Shown one piece after another: positions 22,734 through 30,572 of a stretch of DNA of 64,000 bases (position 1 is its first letter; each line of letters opens with the position of its first letter). The DNA is from Streptomyces olivaceus (lineage in GTDB: Bacteria > Actinomycetota > Actinomycetes > Streptomycetales > Streptomycetaceae). The stretch is from assembly GCF_000721235.1 (NCBI RefSeq), contig NZ_JOFH01000024.1, positions 1 through 64,000 on the forward strand, given 5' to 3'. The translations under genes were made by a program, and so were the position numbers. The notes beneath the pieces are model-generated. The model ran no database searches, had not been told where the DNA came from, and saw only the letters and a program-made list of their open reading frames with translations.

Positions 22734-23642
22734 ATGACACATGTAGGAGTCGTCGGTGCCGGAGTCATGGGCGCCGGTGTGGCACAGAACCTGGCCCACT
22801 CCGGTCACACGGTGGCGCTGGTCGACCGTGACAGCGACGCGATCAAGCAGGCGCTGAGCGGCATCGAGACCAACTGCCGGATGAGCCGGCTGCTGGGCGG
22901 GCCCGAGATCGACGCGGAGGAGGTCCTCGGCCGGATCCGGGCCGACACCGATCTCCTCCTGCTGGAGGACGCCGAAGTAGTGATCGAGAACATCACCGAG
23001 AACTGGCAGCTCAAGCGTGCCCTGTACCTGGAACTGGACGCCGTGGTCCGGCCGGACGCGGTCTTCGTCGCCAACACCTCCGCGATCCCCATCACCCGGC
23101 TGGCGTCCCTCACGCGCCGCCCCAGGCAGTTCGTGGGGGTGCACTTCATGAACCCGGTGCCGATGAAGCCCGCCGTGGAGCTGATCCCCGGCCACCACAC
23201 CTCTCCCGAAGCGCTGGAGACGGTGCGCGAACTCCTGGGCTCCATGGGGAAGAAGGCCATCGACGTCAACGACGCGTGCGGCTTCGTCTCCAACCGGGTG
23301 CTGATGCTGACCGTCAACGAGGCCGCCTACCTGGTGCACGAGGGAGTGGCCGACGCGAAGACGGTCGACGAGGTCTTCCGCAGTTGCTTCGGCCACCCGA
23401 TGGGGCCTCTGGAGACCGCCGACCTCATCGGCGTCGACACCATCCTGTACAGCATCGAGGTGCTCCACGAGCACTTCGCAGACAGCAAGTACCGCCCCTG
23501 CCCGCTGCTCAAGCACATGACCGACGCCGGCCTGCACGGCCGCAAGTCGGGTGAGGGCTTCTACCCCTACGGCCCGTCGGCCACCGAGCGGACCGCCCCG
23601 GCCGCGGGCGGCGGCGCGGTCCGCTCCGTTCCCGTCAACTGA
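22734..23642 (+). CDS. 3-hydroxyacyl-CoA dehydrogenase family protein, hydroxymalonyl-ACP pathway (FkbK-like)
   Basis: 302 residues. The N-terminal Rossmann fold has GAGVMGAG at about 8-15. The HFMNPVP segment near 139 carries the catalytic His of this family, and the C-terminal half matches the helical dimerisation domain. In the methoxymalonyl and hydroxymalonyl pathways this enzyme oxidises the glyceryl-ACP hydroxyl made by the FkbH-type protein; an acyl-CoA dehydrogenase then acts. The gene has a clear ribosome site (AAGGAG) and starts 66 bp after the last PKS gene, so it is probably cotranscribed with it. The carrier protein follows after 32 bp. A housekeeping 3-hydroxybutyryl-CoA dehydrogenase would look similar, but the context makes the extender-unit role much more likely. 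Confidence 0.88.
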   Translation: MTHVGVVGAGVMGAGVAQNLAHSGHTVALVDRDSDAIKQALSGIETNCRMSRLLGGPEIDAEEVLGRIRADTDLLLLEDAEVVIENITENWQLKRALYLELDAVVRPDAVFVANTSAIPITRLASLTRRPRQFVGVHFMNPVPMKPAVELIPGHHTSPEALETVRELLGSMGKKAIDVNDACGFVSNRVLMLTVNEAAYLVHEGVADAKTVDEVFRSCFGHPMGPLETADLIGVDTILYSIEVLHEHFADSKYRPCPLLKHMTDAGLHGRKSGEGFYPYGPSATERTAPAAGGGAVRSVPVN

Positions 23643-23674
23643 CTCCGTTCCCGCCAACCGAGGAGTGTCCGACC

Positions 23675-23935
23675 ATGTCCGACGACATTCGCAAGCCCAT
23701 ACGTGAGTTCATCTCCGCCAAGTTCCCCCAGATCTCCCTCGCCGACGACGAGGACATCTTCGCCCTGGGATTCGTCAACTCGCTCTTCGCGATGGAACTC
23801 GTCATGTTCGTGGAGAAGACGTTCGGCGTCCGGGTGCCCAACGAGCAGCTGCGGCTCGACAGCTTCCGCACCCTCGACGCCATGGCCGACCTGGTGGGCG
23901 GGCTGACGGACAGCGCCCGCCTGTCGGCCGGATGA
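23675..23935 (+). CDS. Free-standing acyl carrier protein for extender unit (FkbJ-like)
   Basis: 86 residues, acidic and helical, in the size range of discrete acyl carrier proteins. The phosphopantetheine Ser lies at about residue 36 in GFVNSLFAM, the degenerate form usual for the carrier of the methoxymalonyl/hydroxymalonyl pathway rather than the DSL of fatty-acid ACPs. It would hold the glyceryl, then hydroxymalonyl, group while the neighbouring enzymes work on it, and hand it to an AT of the PKS. It lies between the dehydrogenase (32 bp upstream) and the acyl-CoA dehydrogenase (13 bp downstream), in one operon. Confidence 0.9.
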   Translation: MSDDIRKPIREFISAKFPQISLADDEDIFALGFVNSLFAMELVMFVEKTFGVRVPNEQLRLDSFRTLDAMADLVGGLTDSARLSAG

Positions 23936-23948
23936 CCAGGGGGACACC

Positions 23949-25109
23949 ATGACCGTTTCCTTCACCGAGACCCGCGGCGGCACCGCGGGGACACCGGACG
24001 ACGTGATCGGCTCCGTCCGCGGCTTCGTGGCGTCCGACATCGTTCCGTACGCCGAGGAGTGGGACCGCGACGAGCGGCTGCCGCCGAAGCTCCTGACCCG
24101 CCTGGGGGAGGAGGGGCTGTGGGCCCCCTTCCTCCCCGCCGACGCGGGCGGTTCGGACATGGCGTGGGCCACGCTGGGACGCATCCACGAGGAGATCGGA
24201 CGGGGGTGTTCGTCCGTCCGCAGCCTCCTGACCGTACACACCATGGTGGCCTGGACGGTCCACCGCTGGGGCACCGACGGACAGCGGCAGCGCTGGCTGC
24301 CCCGCCTGGCCGCGGGTGACCTGCTCGGGGCCTTCTGCCTGACGGAGCCGGACAGCGGCAGCGACGCCTCGGCCTCGGGGACGCTCGCCGAACGCACCGC
24401 GTCCGGCTGGGTCGTCAACGGCGAGAAGAAGTGGATGACCGCCGGCCAGGTCGCCGGCCTGCTCCTCGTGTTCTGCCGCACGGAGAAGGGGATGAGCGCC
24501 TTCCTCGTGCCGGCCGACGCCCCCGGCGTGGAGATCACTCCACTCACCGGGGTCATGGGCACCAGGGCGAGCATGCTCGCCGGCATCGAGCTGCGTGATG
24601 TCCGGCTCGGCCCGGACGCCCTGATCGGCCCTCCGGGCTGGGCGGCCGGCACGGTGATGACCGGAGCCCTGGACCTGGGCCGCTACAGCGTGGCCTGCGG
24701 CTGCGTCGGGATCATCCAGGCGTGCCTGGACGCCTGCGTCGACTACACGTCGCGGCGCTCCGTCCGGGACGGCAGGCTGTCCGAACTGCAGCTGATCCGC
24801 CGCAAGGTGACGGACATGGTCGTCGGCAGCCGGGCCGCCCGGCTGCTGTGCGCCGAGGCGGGCCGGCTGAAGGACGCCGACGACCCGGCGACGATCATGG
24901 CCACCTGGGTGGCCAAGTACCAGGCGTCCACGGCGGCCACCGCCGCCGCGAGCGACGCGGTGCAGATCCACGGCGCGAACGGCTTCAGCGCCGAGTATCC
25001 CGTCGCCAGGATGTACCGGGACTCCAAGGTCGCCGAGATCATCGAAGGCAGTACCGAACTCCAGCAGCTCACCATCGCGTCAGAGGCGTACCGGGAGGTG
25101 GCAGCATGA
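23949..25109 (+). CDS. Acyl-CoA dehydrogenase family protein, extender-unit oxidation (FkbI-like)
   Basis: 386 residues with the complete acyl-CoA dehydrogenase fold: N-terminal helical domain, middle beta domain (FCLTEPDSGSD near 130 contacts FAD) and C-terminal helical domain. The catalytic Glu is in EIIEGSTELQ near 370, the usual place for short-chain members. In the FK520-type pathway this enzyme takes the ACP-bound 3-carbon unit to the malonyl oxidation level. The start ATG lies 13 bp after the carrier-protein stop, and the end overlaps the FkbH-like start by 4 bp. Substrate assignment rests on context, because sequence alone does not separate it from ordinary acyl-CoA dehydrogenases such as the one at 50802. 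Confidence 0.87.
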   Translation: MTVSFTETRGGTAGTPDDVIGSVRGFVASDIVPYAEEWDRDERLPPKLLTRLGEEGLWAPFLPADAGGSDMAWATLGRIHEEIGRGCSSVRSLLTVHTMVAWTVHRWGTDGQRQRWLPRLAAGDLLGAFCLTEPDSGSDASASGTLAERTASGWVVNGEKKWMTAGQVAGLLLVFCRTEKGMSAFLVPADAPGVEITPLTGVMGTRASMLAGIELRDVRLGPDALIGPPGWAAGTVMTGALDLGRYSVACGCVGIIQACLDACVDYTSRRSVRDGRLSELQLIRRKVTDMVVGSRAARLLCAEAGRLKDADDPATIMATWVAKYQASTAATAAASDAVQIHGANGFSAEYPVARMYRDSKVAEIIEGSTELQQLTIASEAYREVAA

Positions 25110-26176
25110 GCCCCGGCGAGACCATCGGAAGCACGATCGGCACCAAACCCCGGCAGGGCCGGATCAAATGCGTGGTCTGGGACCTGGACAACACCCTGTG
25201 GGACGGAGTCCTGCTCGAGGAGGGCCGGGTGTCCGTCCGGCCGGAGGTCGTGGCCGAGATCAAGAGGCTCGACGACCTCGGCGTCCTGCACTCCGTCGCC
25301 AGCCGCAACGACCACGACGCGGCCATGGAGCGGCTGGAGTCCGAAGGGCTCGCGGAGTACTTCCTCTATCCGCAGATCAACTGGAACCCGAAGTCGAGTT
25401 CGATCGAGGCGATCGCCAAGGCCGTCAACATCGGGCTCGACGCCGTCGCCTTCGTCGACGACCAGCCGTTCGAGCGCGCCGAGGTGGAGCACATGCTGCC
25501 CGCGGTCCTCACCGTGGACGTCGCCGAACTCGGACAGGCGCTGAGCGCACCGGAGTTCCAGCCGAGATTCGTCACCGACGAGTCCCGGATACGCCGCGAC
25601 ATGTACCGCAGCGCGGCCCTGCGCGACCGGCTGGAGGAGGACTACACCGGCACCAACGAGGAGTTCCTCGCCACACTCGGCATGCACTTCACCATCGCCC
25701 CCGCCGAACGGGAGGACCTGCAGCGCGCCGAGGAACTCACCGTCCGGACCAATCAGCTCAACTCCACCGGACGGACCTACTCGTACGAGGAACTGGACGC
25801 CCTGCGGCAGTCGCCCGACCACGTGCTCCTGGTGGCGGGGCTGACGGACCGCTACGGGACCTACGGCAAGATCGGACTCGCGCTGGTCGAGCGCGGCCGG
25901 CCCGCCTGGCACCTGCGGATGCTCCTGATGTCGTGCCGGGTACTGGCCCGGGGCGTGGGAACGGTACTGCTCAACCACGTGATGTCGCTGGCCCGGGAGG
26001 ACGGAGCCGTGCTCCGGGCGGACTTCGTGGAGACCGGCCGCAACCGGGTCATGTACGTGACCTACGCCTTCGCCGGATTCAGGGAGGCGGAACGCGACGG
26101 CAACCGGCTGGTTCTCGAGTCCGATCTGCGGCAGATCCAGCCACCCCCGGACTATCTCACGGTCGAGACGCGATGA
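25106..26176 (+). CDS. FkbH-like HAD-superfamily protein, glyceryl-ACP formation
   Basis: 356 residues. The HAD phosphatase motif DLDNTLWDG lies near 29-37, and the second half has the FkbH-type C-terminal domain (TNQLNSTGR near 213, RMLLMSCRVLARG near 271). Family members take 1,3-bisphosphoglycerate, remove the phosphate and load the glyceryl group onto a discrete ACP. This is the first committed step to hydroxymalonyl-ACP, methoxymalonyl-ACP and glyceryl-derived tetronates. Here the two dehydrogenases next door point to hydroxymalonyl-ACP. No O-methyltransferase is in the window, so methoxymalonyl is possible only if one lies upstream of base 1. ATG at 25106 overlaps the upstream stop, and the end overlaps the thioesterase start. 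Confidence 0.92.
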   Translation: MSPGETIGSTIGTKPRQGRIKCVVWDLDNTLWDGVLLEEGRVSVRPEVVAEIKRLDDLGVLHSVASRNDHDAAMERLESEGLAEYFLYPQINWNPKSSSIEAIAKAVNIGLDAVAFVDDQPFERAEVEHMLPAVLTVDVAELGQALSAPEFQPRFVTDESRIRRDMYRSAALRDRLEEDYTGTNEEFLATLGMHFTIAPAEREDLQRAEELTVRTNQLNSTGRTYSYEELDALRQSPDHVLLVAGLTDRYGTYGKIGLALVERGRPAWHLRMLLMSCRVLARGVGTVLLNHVMSLAREDGAVLRADFVETGRNRVMYVTYAFAGFREAERDGNRLVLESDLRQIQPPPDYLTVETR

Positions 26177-26970
26177 GTGAAGGCGTCAAGCAGCCCGTGC
26201 CGGGCGGCACCGCCGACGGAAGCGCGGCCGGGAACGCGGCCGGGCTGTGCCTGCCGTTCGGTGAGCCGCCGACCACCGTCCCCCGGTTGTTCTGCTTTCC
26301 CAGTGCCGGCGCGAGCGCGGCGGCGTACGCGCCCTGGCGCACCCTCGTCCCGCAGGACGTCACGGTGTGCCCGGTACAGCCGCCGGGCAGGGCCGAACGG
26401 TTCCGGGAGGCGCCGTACGACCGTTGCGGCCCGCTCGTCGCACACCTTGCGAGCGCGCTGAGCGAGCAGTTCACCGGGACGTACGCGCTCTACGGACACA
26501 GCATGGGAGCCCTGGTCGCCTTCGAACTGGCGCGGGAGATCCGGCGGACGGGAGCCACGCCCCCCGTCCACCTGTTCGTCTCCGGCCGGGCGGCGCCCCA
26601 ACTGCCGGACGTCCTGCGGCCCCTGCGCGACCTGCCGGCCGAAGAGCTGATCGGTGAGGTGGCGGGCATGGGCGGTACCCCGGAGGCGGTCCTGCGGGAA
26701 CGGGAGCTCATGGAACTGCTCCTGCCGCTGCTGCGCGCGGACCTGTCGGTCAACGAGACGTACCGGTACGGGCCGCAGCCGCCCCTGGACACCCCCTTGA
26801 CCGTCTTCGGCGGCCACCGGGATCCGCGGGCCGGCCGGACGGAGCTGCTGGCCTGGGAGGACCTCACGCGAGGACCTTTCCGGACGCGCATGTTCCCCGG
26901 TGGACATTTCTTCATAAACGACTGGTCGCAGGAACTCCTCAAGATGATGGTGATGCCCCTGCGTGGCTGA
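26173..26970 (+). CDS. Type II thioesterase (alpha/beta hydrolase)
   Basis: 265 residues, the normal size for stand-alone editing thioesterases of PKS and NRPS clusters. The nucleophile elbow GHSMGA lies near 111-116, the catalytic Asp is probably in GGHRDPR near 215, and the His is in GGHFF near 247. Such enzymes remove wrong or stalled acyl groups from carrier domains. Because the last PKS module has no fused TE, this protein could also take part in release; that is inference. Its ATG overlaps the FkbH-like stop, which makes it the last gene of the tightly coupled operon. A 197-bp gap with a local TGGGG-AAAA-CCCCA hairpin (about 27063-27076) follows. Confidence 0.9.
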   Translation: MSEGVKQPVPGGTADGSAAGNAAGLCLPFGEPPTTVPRLFCFPSAGASAAAYAPWRTLVPQDVTVCPVQPPGRAERFREAPYDRCGPLVAHLASALSEQFTGTYALYGHSMGALVAFELAREIRRTGATPPVHLFVSGRAAPQLPDVLRPLRDLPAEELIGEVAGMGGTPEAVLRERELMELLLPLLRADLSVNETYRYGPQPPLDTPLTVFGGHRDPRAGRTELLAWEDLTRGPFRTRMFPGGHFFINDWSQELLKMMVMPLRG

Positions 26971-27167
26971 AAAGGACGACTCCTTCGATGTTTTCTGGTC
27001 GCATACCGTCGCACCTCGCCCCGAAATCCCCGGACCGCTGTCCGATAATTCGCATATGGACCTGGGGAAAACCCCACCAGTAATCGGGGGCGGGTGCCAT
27101 GGAAGGCAGATCCGATCTTGCCCTACGGTAAGAAAAGATCTGTCCCCCCACACCGCGGAGGTGTTTC

Positions 27168-27230
27168 GTGACTCCTGCCTCGTACGTTATTCATATCGTG
27201 CCCGCGGCGCATACCGCGGGGTGCCCGTAA
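27168..27230 (+). CDS. Putative 20-residue leader peptide before the exporter gene
   Basis: A GTG codon at 27168 follows a strong ribosome site (CGGAGGT, 27156-27162) by 5 bases and opens a 20-codon frame ending in TAA at 27228. That stop overlaps the ATG of the exporter gene (TAATG), the arrangement of translationally coupled genes. The exporter ATG has only a weak site of its own. The peptide begins VTPASYVIHIV and ends HTAGCP; it has no recognisable domain and no signal sequence. The last codons lie inside a perfect hairpin (27201-27220). I infer a regulatory leader. The alternative is that the ribosome site serves an in-frame GTG of the exporter further upstream, but that GTG (27161) overlaps the site itself. 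Confidence 0.45.
   Translation: MTPASYVIHIVPAAHTAGCP
27201..27220 (+). promoter_or_regulatory. Hairpin 9 bp before exporter start
   Basis: CCCGCGG (27201-27207) and CCGCGGG (27214-27220) form a perfect 7-bp stem with a 6-base loop. It lies inside the leader-peptide frame and ends 9 bases before the exporter ATG, so it covers the region where a ribosome would bind. Ribosomes translating the leader would open it. It could therefore couple exporter translation to leader translation, or respond to ribosome stalling. There is no U tract, so it does not look like a simple terminator. Confidence 0.45.
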
Positions 27231-28603
27231 TGGCCGGCCGGGCGGAATCCCCGGCGGCGCCCAGGACCCAGGAGGAGGTGCGCTGGCGTGCGACACGGCG
27301 CGGTCGACTGGGCTGGTACGGCTACGACTGTGCGACCTCGGTCTTCGCCACCTCGGTCACTTCGATCTTCTTCGGGCCGTACATCACGGATGTCAGCGAG
27401 AACGCGGCCGACGCCTCCGGGTACGTCCACCCGCTGGGCATCCCGGTGCTGGCCGGATCCTTCTATCCGTACGTCGCCGCGCTGTCCGTCCTGCTCCAGG
27501 CGTTCCTGCTGCCCGCGGCCGCGGCGTTCTCCGAACGGTACGACCGCGGCCGGCTGCTGGCGCTCTTCGCGACGGGCGGCTCGTGCGCGGGCATCGGCAT
27601 GTTCGCCATCGGCCCCACGGACTACCTCCTCGGGGGCGTGCTGTACGTGGTGTCGATCATGGCCCTGGGCGCCTCCATCATGATCGCCAACACCTACATC
27701 CCCGTTCTCGCCTCGCCCGGGCGGCAGGACCGCATGTCCACCGAGGGGTCGGCGGCCGGATTCCTGGCGTGCGGTGTCGTGCTGGTGCTGGATCTCGCGT
27801 TGTACGCCAACCACGACGCGGTCGGCCTGACGGAAAGCCAGGCCGTACGACTCATTCTGCTCGTCACCGGATTGTGGTGGCTGATTCTCTCCGTGGTGTC
27901 GATTCGGATGATGCGGGGCTACGGAACTCCTCCGGCCGCCGAGTCGCGGGCGGCGACGAGTGGCGTGTACCGCACGCTCTTCATCGCCGTCCGCCGATTA
28001 TGGAAACTGCCCGGGGCCGGCTGGTTCCTGCTGGCTTTCCTGCTCTACAACAACGGTATGCAGGCCGTGACCTCGCTCGTGGGAACATACGCGGTGGAGG
28101 AGATCGGCATTTCCCAGGACAGCCTGGTCATCGCCATCCTCGCGGTCCAGTTCGTCGCGTTCGCGGGTGCGCTCGTCGCCGGACGTCTGGCCGAGCGGTA
28201 CGGGGGGCGCAGGGTGCTCCAGGGGCTGCTGGTGGCGTGGACGCTCACGGTGGTCACGGGGGCGCTCGTCCCCGACGAGGCGTTCTTCGCCTTCCTGACG
28301 CTGTGCGTCGGCGCCGGACTGGTGGTGGGCGGCACCTACGCGCTGTCGCGGTCGGTGTTCATCAGGCTCGTACCGAAGGACCAGACCGCCGAGTTCATCG
28401 GCATCTTCGAGATGGTCAACCGGTGCCTGGCCTTCCTCGGCACATCGGCCTTCGGGATCGTCCTGCAGGTGTCGGGGAGCTACCGCCTGGCGTGGCTCTC
28501 CATCCTGGTGTTCTTCGTCGCGGGCGGCGTCACACTCGTGCTCGGTGTCAAGGGCCGCGGCGCCGGCGGTTCCCTCAAGGAGAGGAAGACAGCCCATGGC
28601 TGA
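27230..28603 (+). CDS. MFS exporter, UMF1 (Atg22-like) family, probable product efflux
   Basis: 457 residues with about 11-12 predicted membrane segments. The N-terminal motif GRLGWYGYDCATS and the block GYVHPLGIP(V)LAGSF mark the UMF1 branch of the major facilitator superfamily. It resembles the product of 58397-59752, which shares that block, so it is a diverged paralogue kept with the cluster. A probable role is export of the polyketide and self-protection. ATG at 27230 is preferred because it leaves a short hydrophilic N-terminus like that of the paralogue; the frame is open further upstream. Translation is probably coupled to the leader peptide. The end overlaps the ATP-grasp gene by 8 bp. 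Confidence 0.85.
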   Translation: MAGRAESPAAPRTQEEVRWRATRRGRLGWYGYDCATSVFATSVTSIFFGPYITDVSENAADASGYVHPLGIPVLAGSFYPYVAALSVLLQAFLLPAAAAFSERYDRGRLLALFATGGSCAGIGMFAIGPTDYLLGGVLYVVSIMALGASIMIANTYIPVLASPGRQDRMSTEGSAAGFLACGVVLVLDLALYANHDAVGLTESQAVRLILLVTGLWWLILSVVSIRMMRGYGTPPAAESRAATSGVYRTLFIAVRRLWKLPGAGWFLLAFLLYNNGMQAVTSLVGTYAVEEIGISQDSLVIAILAVQFVAFAGALVAGRLAERYGGRRVLQGLLVAWTLTVVTGALVPDEAFFAFLTLCVGAGLVVGGTYALSRSVFIRLVPKDQTAEFIGIFEMVNRCLAFLGTSAFGIVLQVSGSYRLAWLSILVFFVAGGVTLVLGVKGRGAGGSLKERKTAHG

Positions 28604-29864
28604 CGGCGAGTACCGCACCCCGCGCTGCCGGGTCCTGCTCACCGAGGCGTCCAGCGCCTCGGCCCGCGAGATACTGACGGTGCTCGGGCGCCAGGGGCAC
28701 GAGGTCGGTGTCATGGACAGCGGTGGTCCGAGCCTCACCGCACGGTCCCGGTGGGTGGCGCGCCGCCACCGCGGCCCGCGCTTCTCCGCCGGCCCGGAAC
28801 GCTACCTGGCCGCCCTGCGCCGGGTTCTGACGGAGTACGAGTACGACGTCGTGCTGCCCACGCACGAGCAGTTGGTGGCGCTCGCGCGGCACCGTGAGGA
28901 GTTCGGCGCACTCGGGGCCGGACTGGCGGTTCCGGCCTTCGACTCCGTGCGCCGGGTTCAGGACAAGGCCGAGACCGTCAGGCTCTTCCGCACCCTCGGA
29001 CTGCCCCAGCCGGACACCGCGCTGGTGGCCGACGAGAAGGCCCTGCTCGCCCAGGCCGACCGGCTGCCCGCCTACGTCAAGCTGCCGGTGTCGACCTCGA
29101 GCCGGGGAGTGTGGCGCGCGACCGGCCCTGCCGAGCTGGCCGAGGCCGCGGCCCGGCCCGAGGTGCGGGAGACCTTCGACCGCGGCGGCGAGATCCTGGT
29201 CCAGAAGGCCCTGCGCGGACCGCTCGTCATGGCCCAGTCGCTGTTCGACCGGGGCGCACTGGCCGGTGCCCATGTGTCCGTGCGCAGCCGGGAGGGGGCG
29301 CAGGGCAGCGCCTCCGCGAAGGAGTCGCTGGCGCTGCCCGAGGCGACCCGGCACCTGGCCGAATTGGGCGCCGCCCTGGAGTGGCACGGCCCGCTGTCCA
29401 TGGACGGGATCCTGGACGAGTCGCTGGGCACGGTCCACTACATCGACGTCAACCCACGGCTCGTGGAACCCGTCAACGCCCAGCTCGCCGGGGTCGACCT
29501 GGTGCCCCGCTGGCTCGCCCTGTCGAGGGGCGAGGCCGTCGGGCCGCCCCCGCCCGCACGCGCGGGAGTCCGCACCCACATGCTGCTCATGGCCGTGCTG
29601 CGGCACGCGGAGGTGGGCCGGGGGCGGTCGGCGATCCTCGGGGAACTGGTCCGGGCCGCGGCCGGGAAGGGGTGGTACGAGGGAAGCGAGGAGGAACTGC
29701 TCCCGCTCCGCAGCGATCCGGCCGGAGCCCTGCTCCTGGGGGCGATCAGTGCCTGTCTGCTGGTCCACCCGCCGCTGTGGCGGCGCCTGGCCGGCTCGGG
29801 AGCACCCCCTCACGCGCTGAGCGCGGAGGGCTGGCGCGAACTGACCGAGTACCGCACTTCGTAG
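28596..29864 (+). CDS. ATP-grasp domain protein, probable carboxylate ligase of the cluster
   Basis: 422 residues. The N-terminal 100 residues form a Rossmann-like pre-ATP-grasp domain (VLLTEASSASAREI). The ATP-grasp core follows: DKAETVRLF near 126, YVKLPVSTSSRGV near 157 for the nucleotide lysine and loop, and YIDVNPRLVEP near 285-295, where the Asp and Asn bind Mg. The last 120 residues are a helical extension of unknown role. ATP-grasp enzymes join a carboxylate to an amine or thiol by way of an acyl phosphate. With no TE at the end of the PKS, it may amidate or ligate the released acid; this is inference. AAGGAGAGG gives a good ribosome site before the ATG at 28596, which overlaps the exporter stop. 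It is the last gene before the MITE-like element. Confidence 0.82.
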   Translation: MADGEYRTPRCRVLLTEASSASAREILTVLGRQGHEVGVMDSGGPSLTARSRWVARRHRGPRFSAGPERYLAALRRVLTEYEYDVVLPTHEQLVALARHREEFGALGAGLAVPAFDSVRRVQDKAETVRLFRTLGLPQPDTALVADEKALLAQADRLPAYVKLPVSTSSRGVWRATGPAELAEAAARPEVRETFDRGGEILVQKALRGPLVMAQSLFDRGALAGAHVSVRSREGAQGSASAKESLALPEATRHLAELGAALEWHGPLSMDGILDESLGTVHYIDVNPRLVEPVNAQLAGVDLVPRWLALSRGEAVGPPPPARAGVRTHMLLMAVLRHAEVGRGRSAILGELVRAAAGKGWYEGSEEELLPLRSDPAGALLLGAISACLLVHPPLWRRLAGSGAPPHALSAEGWRELTEYRTS

Positions 29865-29884
29865 GACGGTCTCCGGGCTGCCGC

Positions 29885-30062
29885 CTAGGGCCTGTCTGAC
29901 CATTCCCGTCGTCGCCCGAAGGGCGGCCTCGCGGCGTCGGGTGCGTGCTCTCGGCGTGCCGGGCGTCGGCCGGCGTACTGGTTGTACGTGGTCGGCGCCC
30001 GGTGCGGCGAGAGTGCGTGCATGGCGTCGCGAGGCAGACGGGAATCGTCAGACAGGCCCTAG
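29885..30062. mobile_element. MITE-like inverted-repeat element, 178 bp
   Basis: The ends CTAGGGCCTGTCTGAC (29885-29900) and its exact complement (30047-30062) form terminal inverted repeats; the match runs on for 10 more bases with one mismatch, giving 26 bp in all. The interior is also self-complementary with interruptions, folding towards a CGTAC-TGGTT-GTACG centre near 29975-29990. TA (or CTAG) at both ends is a possible target duplication. No transposase frame fits inside. I recall this end sequence as a common repeat in Streptomyces genomes, which I cannot confirm here. It separates the polyketide cluster from the chromosomal backbone. Confidence 0.8.
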
Positions 30063-30112
30063 TCCTGGCCGCGCAGGGGACCACCACCGCACCGCACTGG
30101 ACGGAGGAAGCC

Positions 30113-30391
30113 ATGACGAACGCGCAGCTCACGGAGATGCGTCACGCCCTCGACATCATGCGCATGTGTCTGAACTCGCTGCGGACCAACGGGGGAACGA
30201 CACTTCACCTGCTCAGGCTGGTCAACGACGTCGACCGGCTGCAGATGGACCTGGACGACATGGCCGGCTCCGGCCGCCCGGAACCGGAGGCCGCACCGGG
30301 GTTCGCACGCGACGAGGTCGTGTACATAGCGGACGGCTACCTGGTCTGGCACGACGCGGACGACGAGGGGATCGGCGGACACCGCCAGTGA
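30113..30391 (+). CDS. Small hypothetical protein, 92 residues
   Basis: A GGAGGAAG ribosome site at 30102 precedes the ATG at 30113. The protein is acidic, with a heptad-like Leu/Met pattern over residues 8-50 (LTEMRHALDIMRMCL) suggesting two amphipathic helices or a short coiled coil. The C-terminal third is charged and contains VVYIADGYLVWH. It has no Cys pair, membrane segment or signal peptide. I do not recognise a family. The upstream start at 29945 that would extend it lies inside the MITE-like element and has no ribosome site. A strong hairpin follows 38 bp after the stop. Confidence 0.7.
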   Translation: MTNAQLTEMRHALDIMRMCLNSLRTNGGTTLHLLRLVNDVDRLQMDLDDMAGSGRPEPEAAPGFARDEVVYIADGYLVWHDADDEGIGGHRQ

Positions 30392-30429
30392 CCGGGCCCG
30401 GCTGCCGCCGCCTCGTCGCCCGTGTGCCG

Positions 30430-30453
30430 GGGCGGCCCGAGTCCGGGCCGCCC
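30430..30453. terminator. Probable bidirectional terminator hairpin
   Basis: GGGCGGCCCG and its exact complement form a 10-bp stem with a 4-base loop (AGTC). It lies between two convergent genes (30113-30391 forward, 30573-31784 reverse). There is no U tract, as is common in Streptomyces. Confidence 0.65.
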
Positions 30454-30572
30454 GTACGGGCGGCGACGCCCGAAGTCTGGGCAGGGCCGGGCGTGGTCCC
30501 GGCGGCCGGGCTTCCGGGTCCGAGGACGGCTTCGCCCGGCGGACGGTGCCCCCGCGTCGCGGAGCGGGAACT

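Noticed and set aside
26152..27153. Minus-strand frame opposite the thioesterase
   Set aside because: It is a shadow of the thioesterase and has no recognisable domain.
29945..30112. Longer start for the 92-residue protein
   Set aside because: The extension lies in the MITE-like element, has no ribosome site and would read through its terminal repeat.
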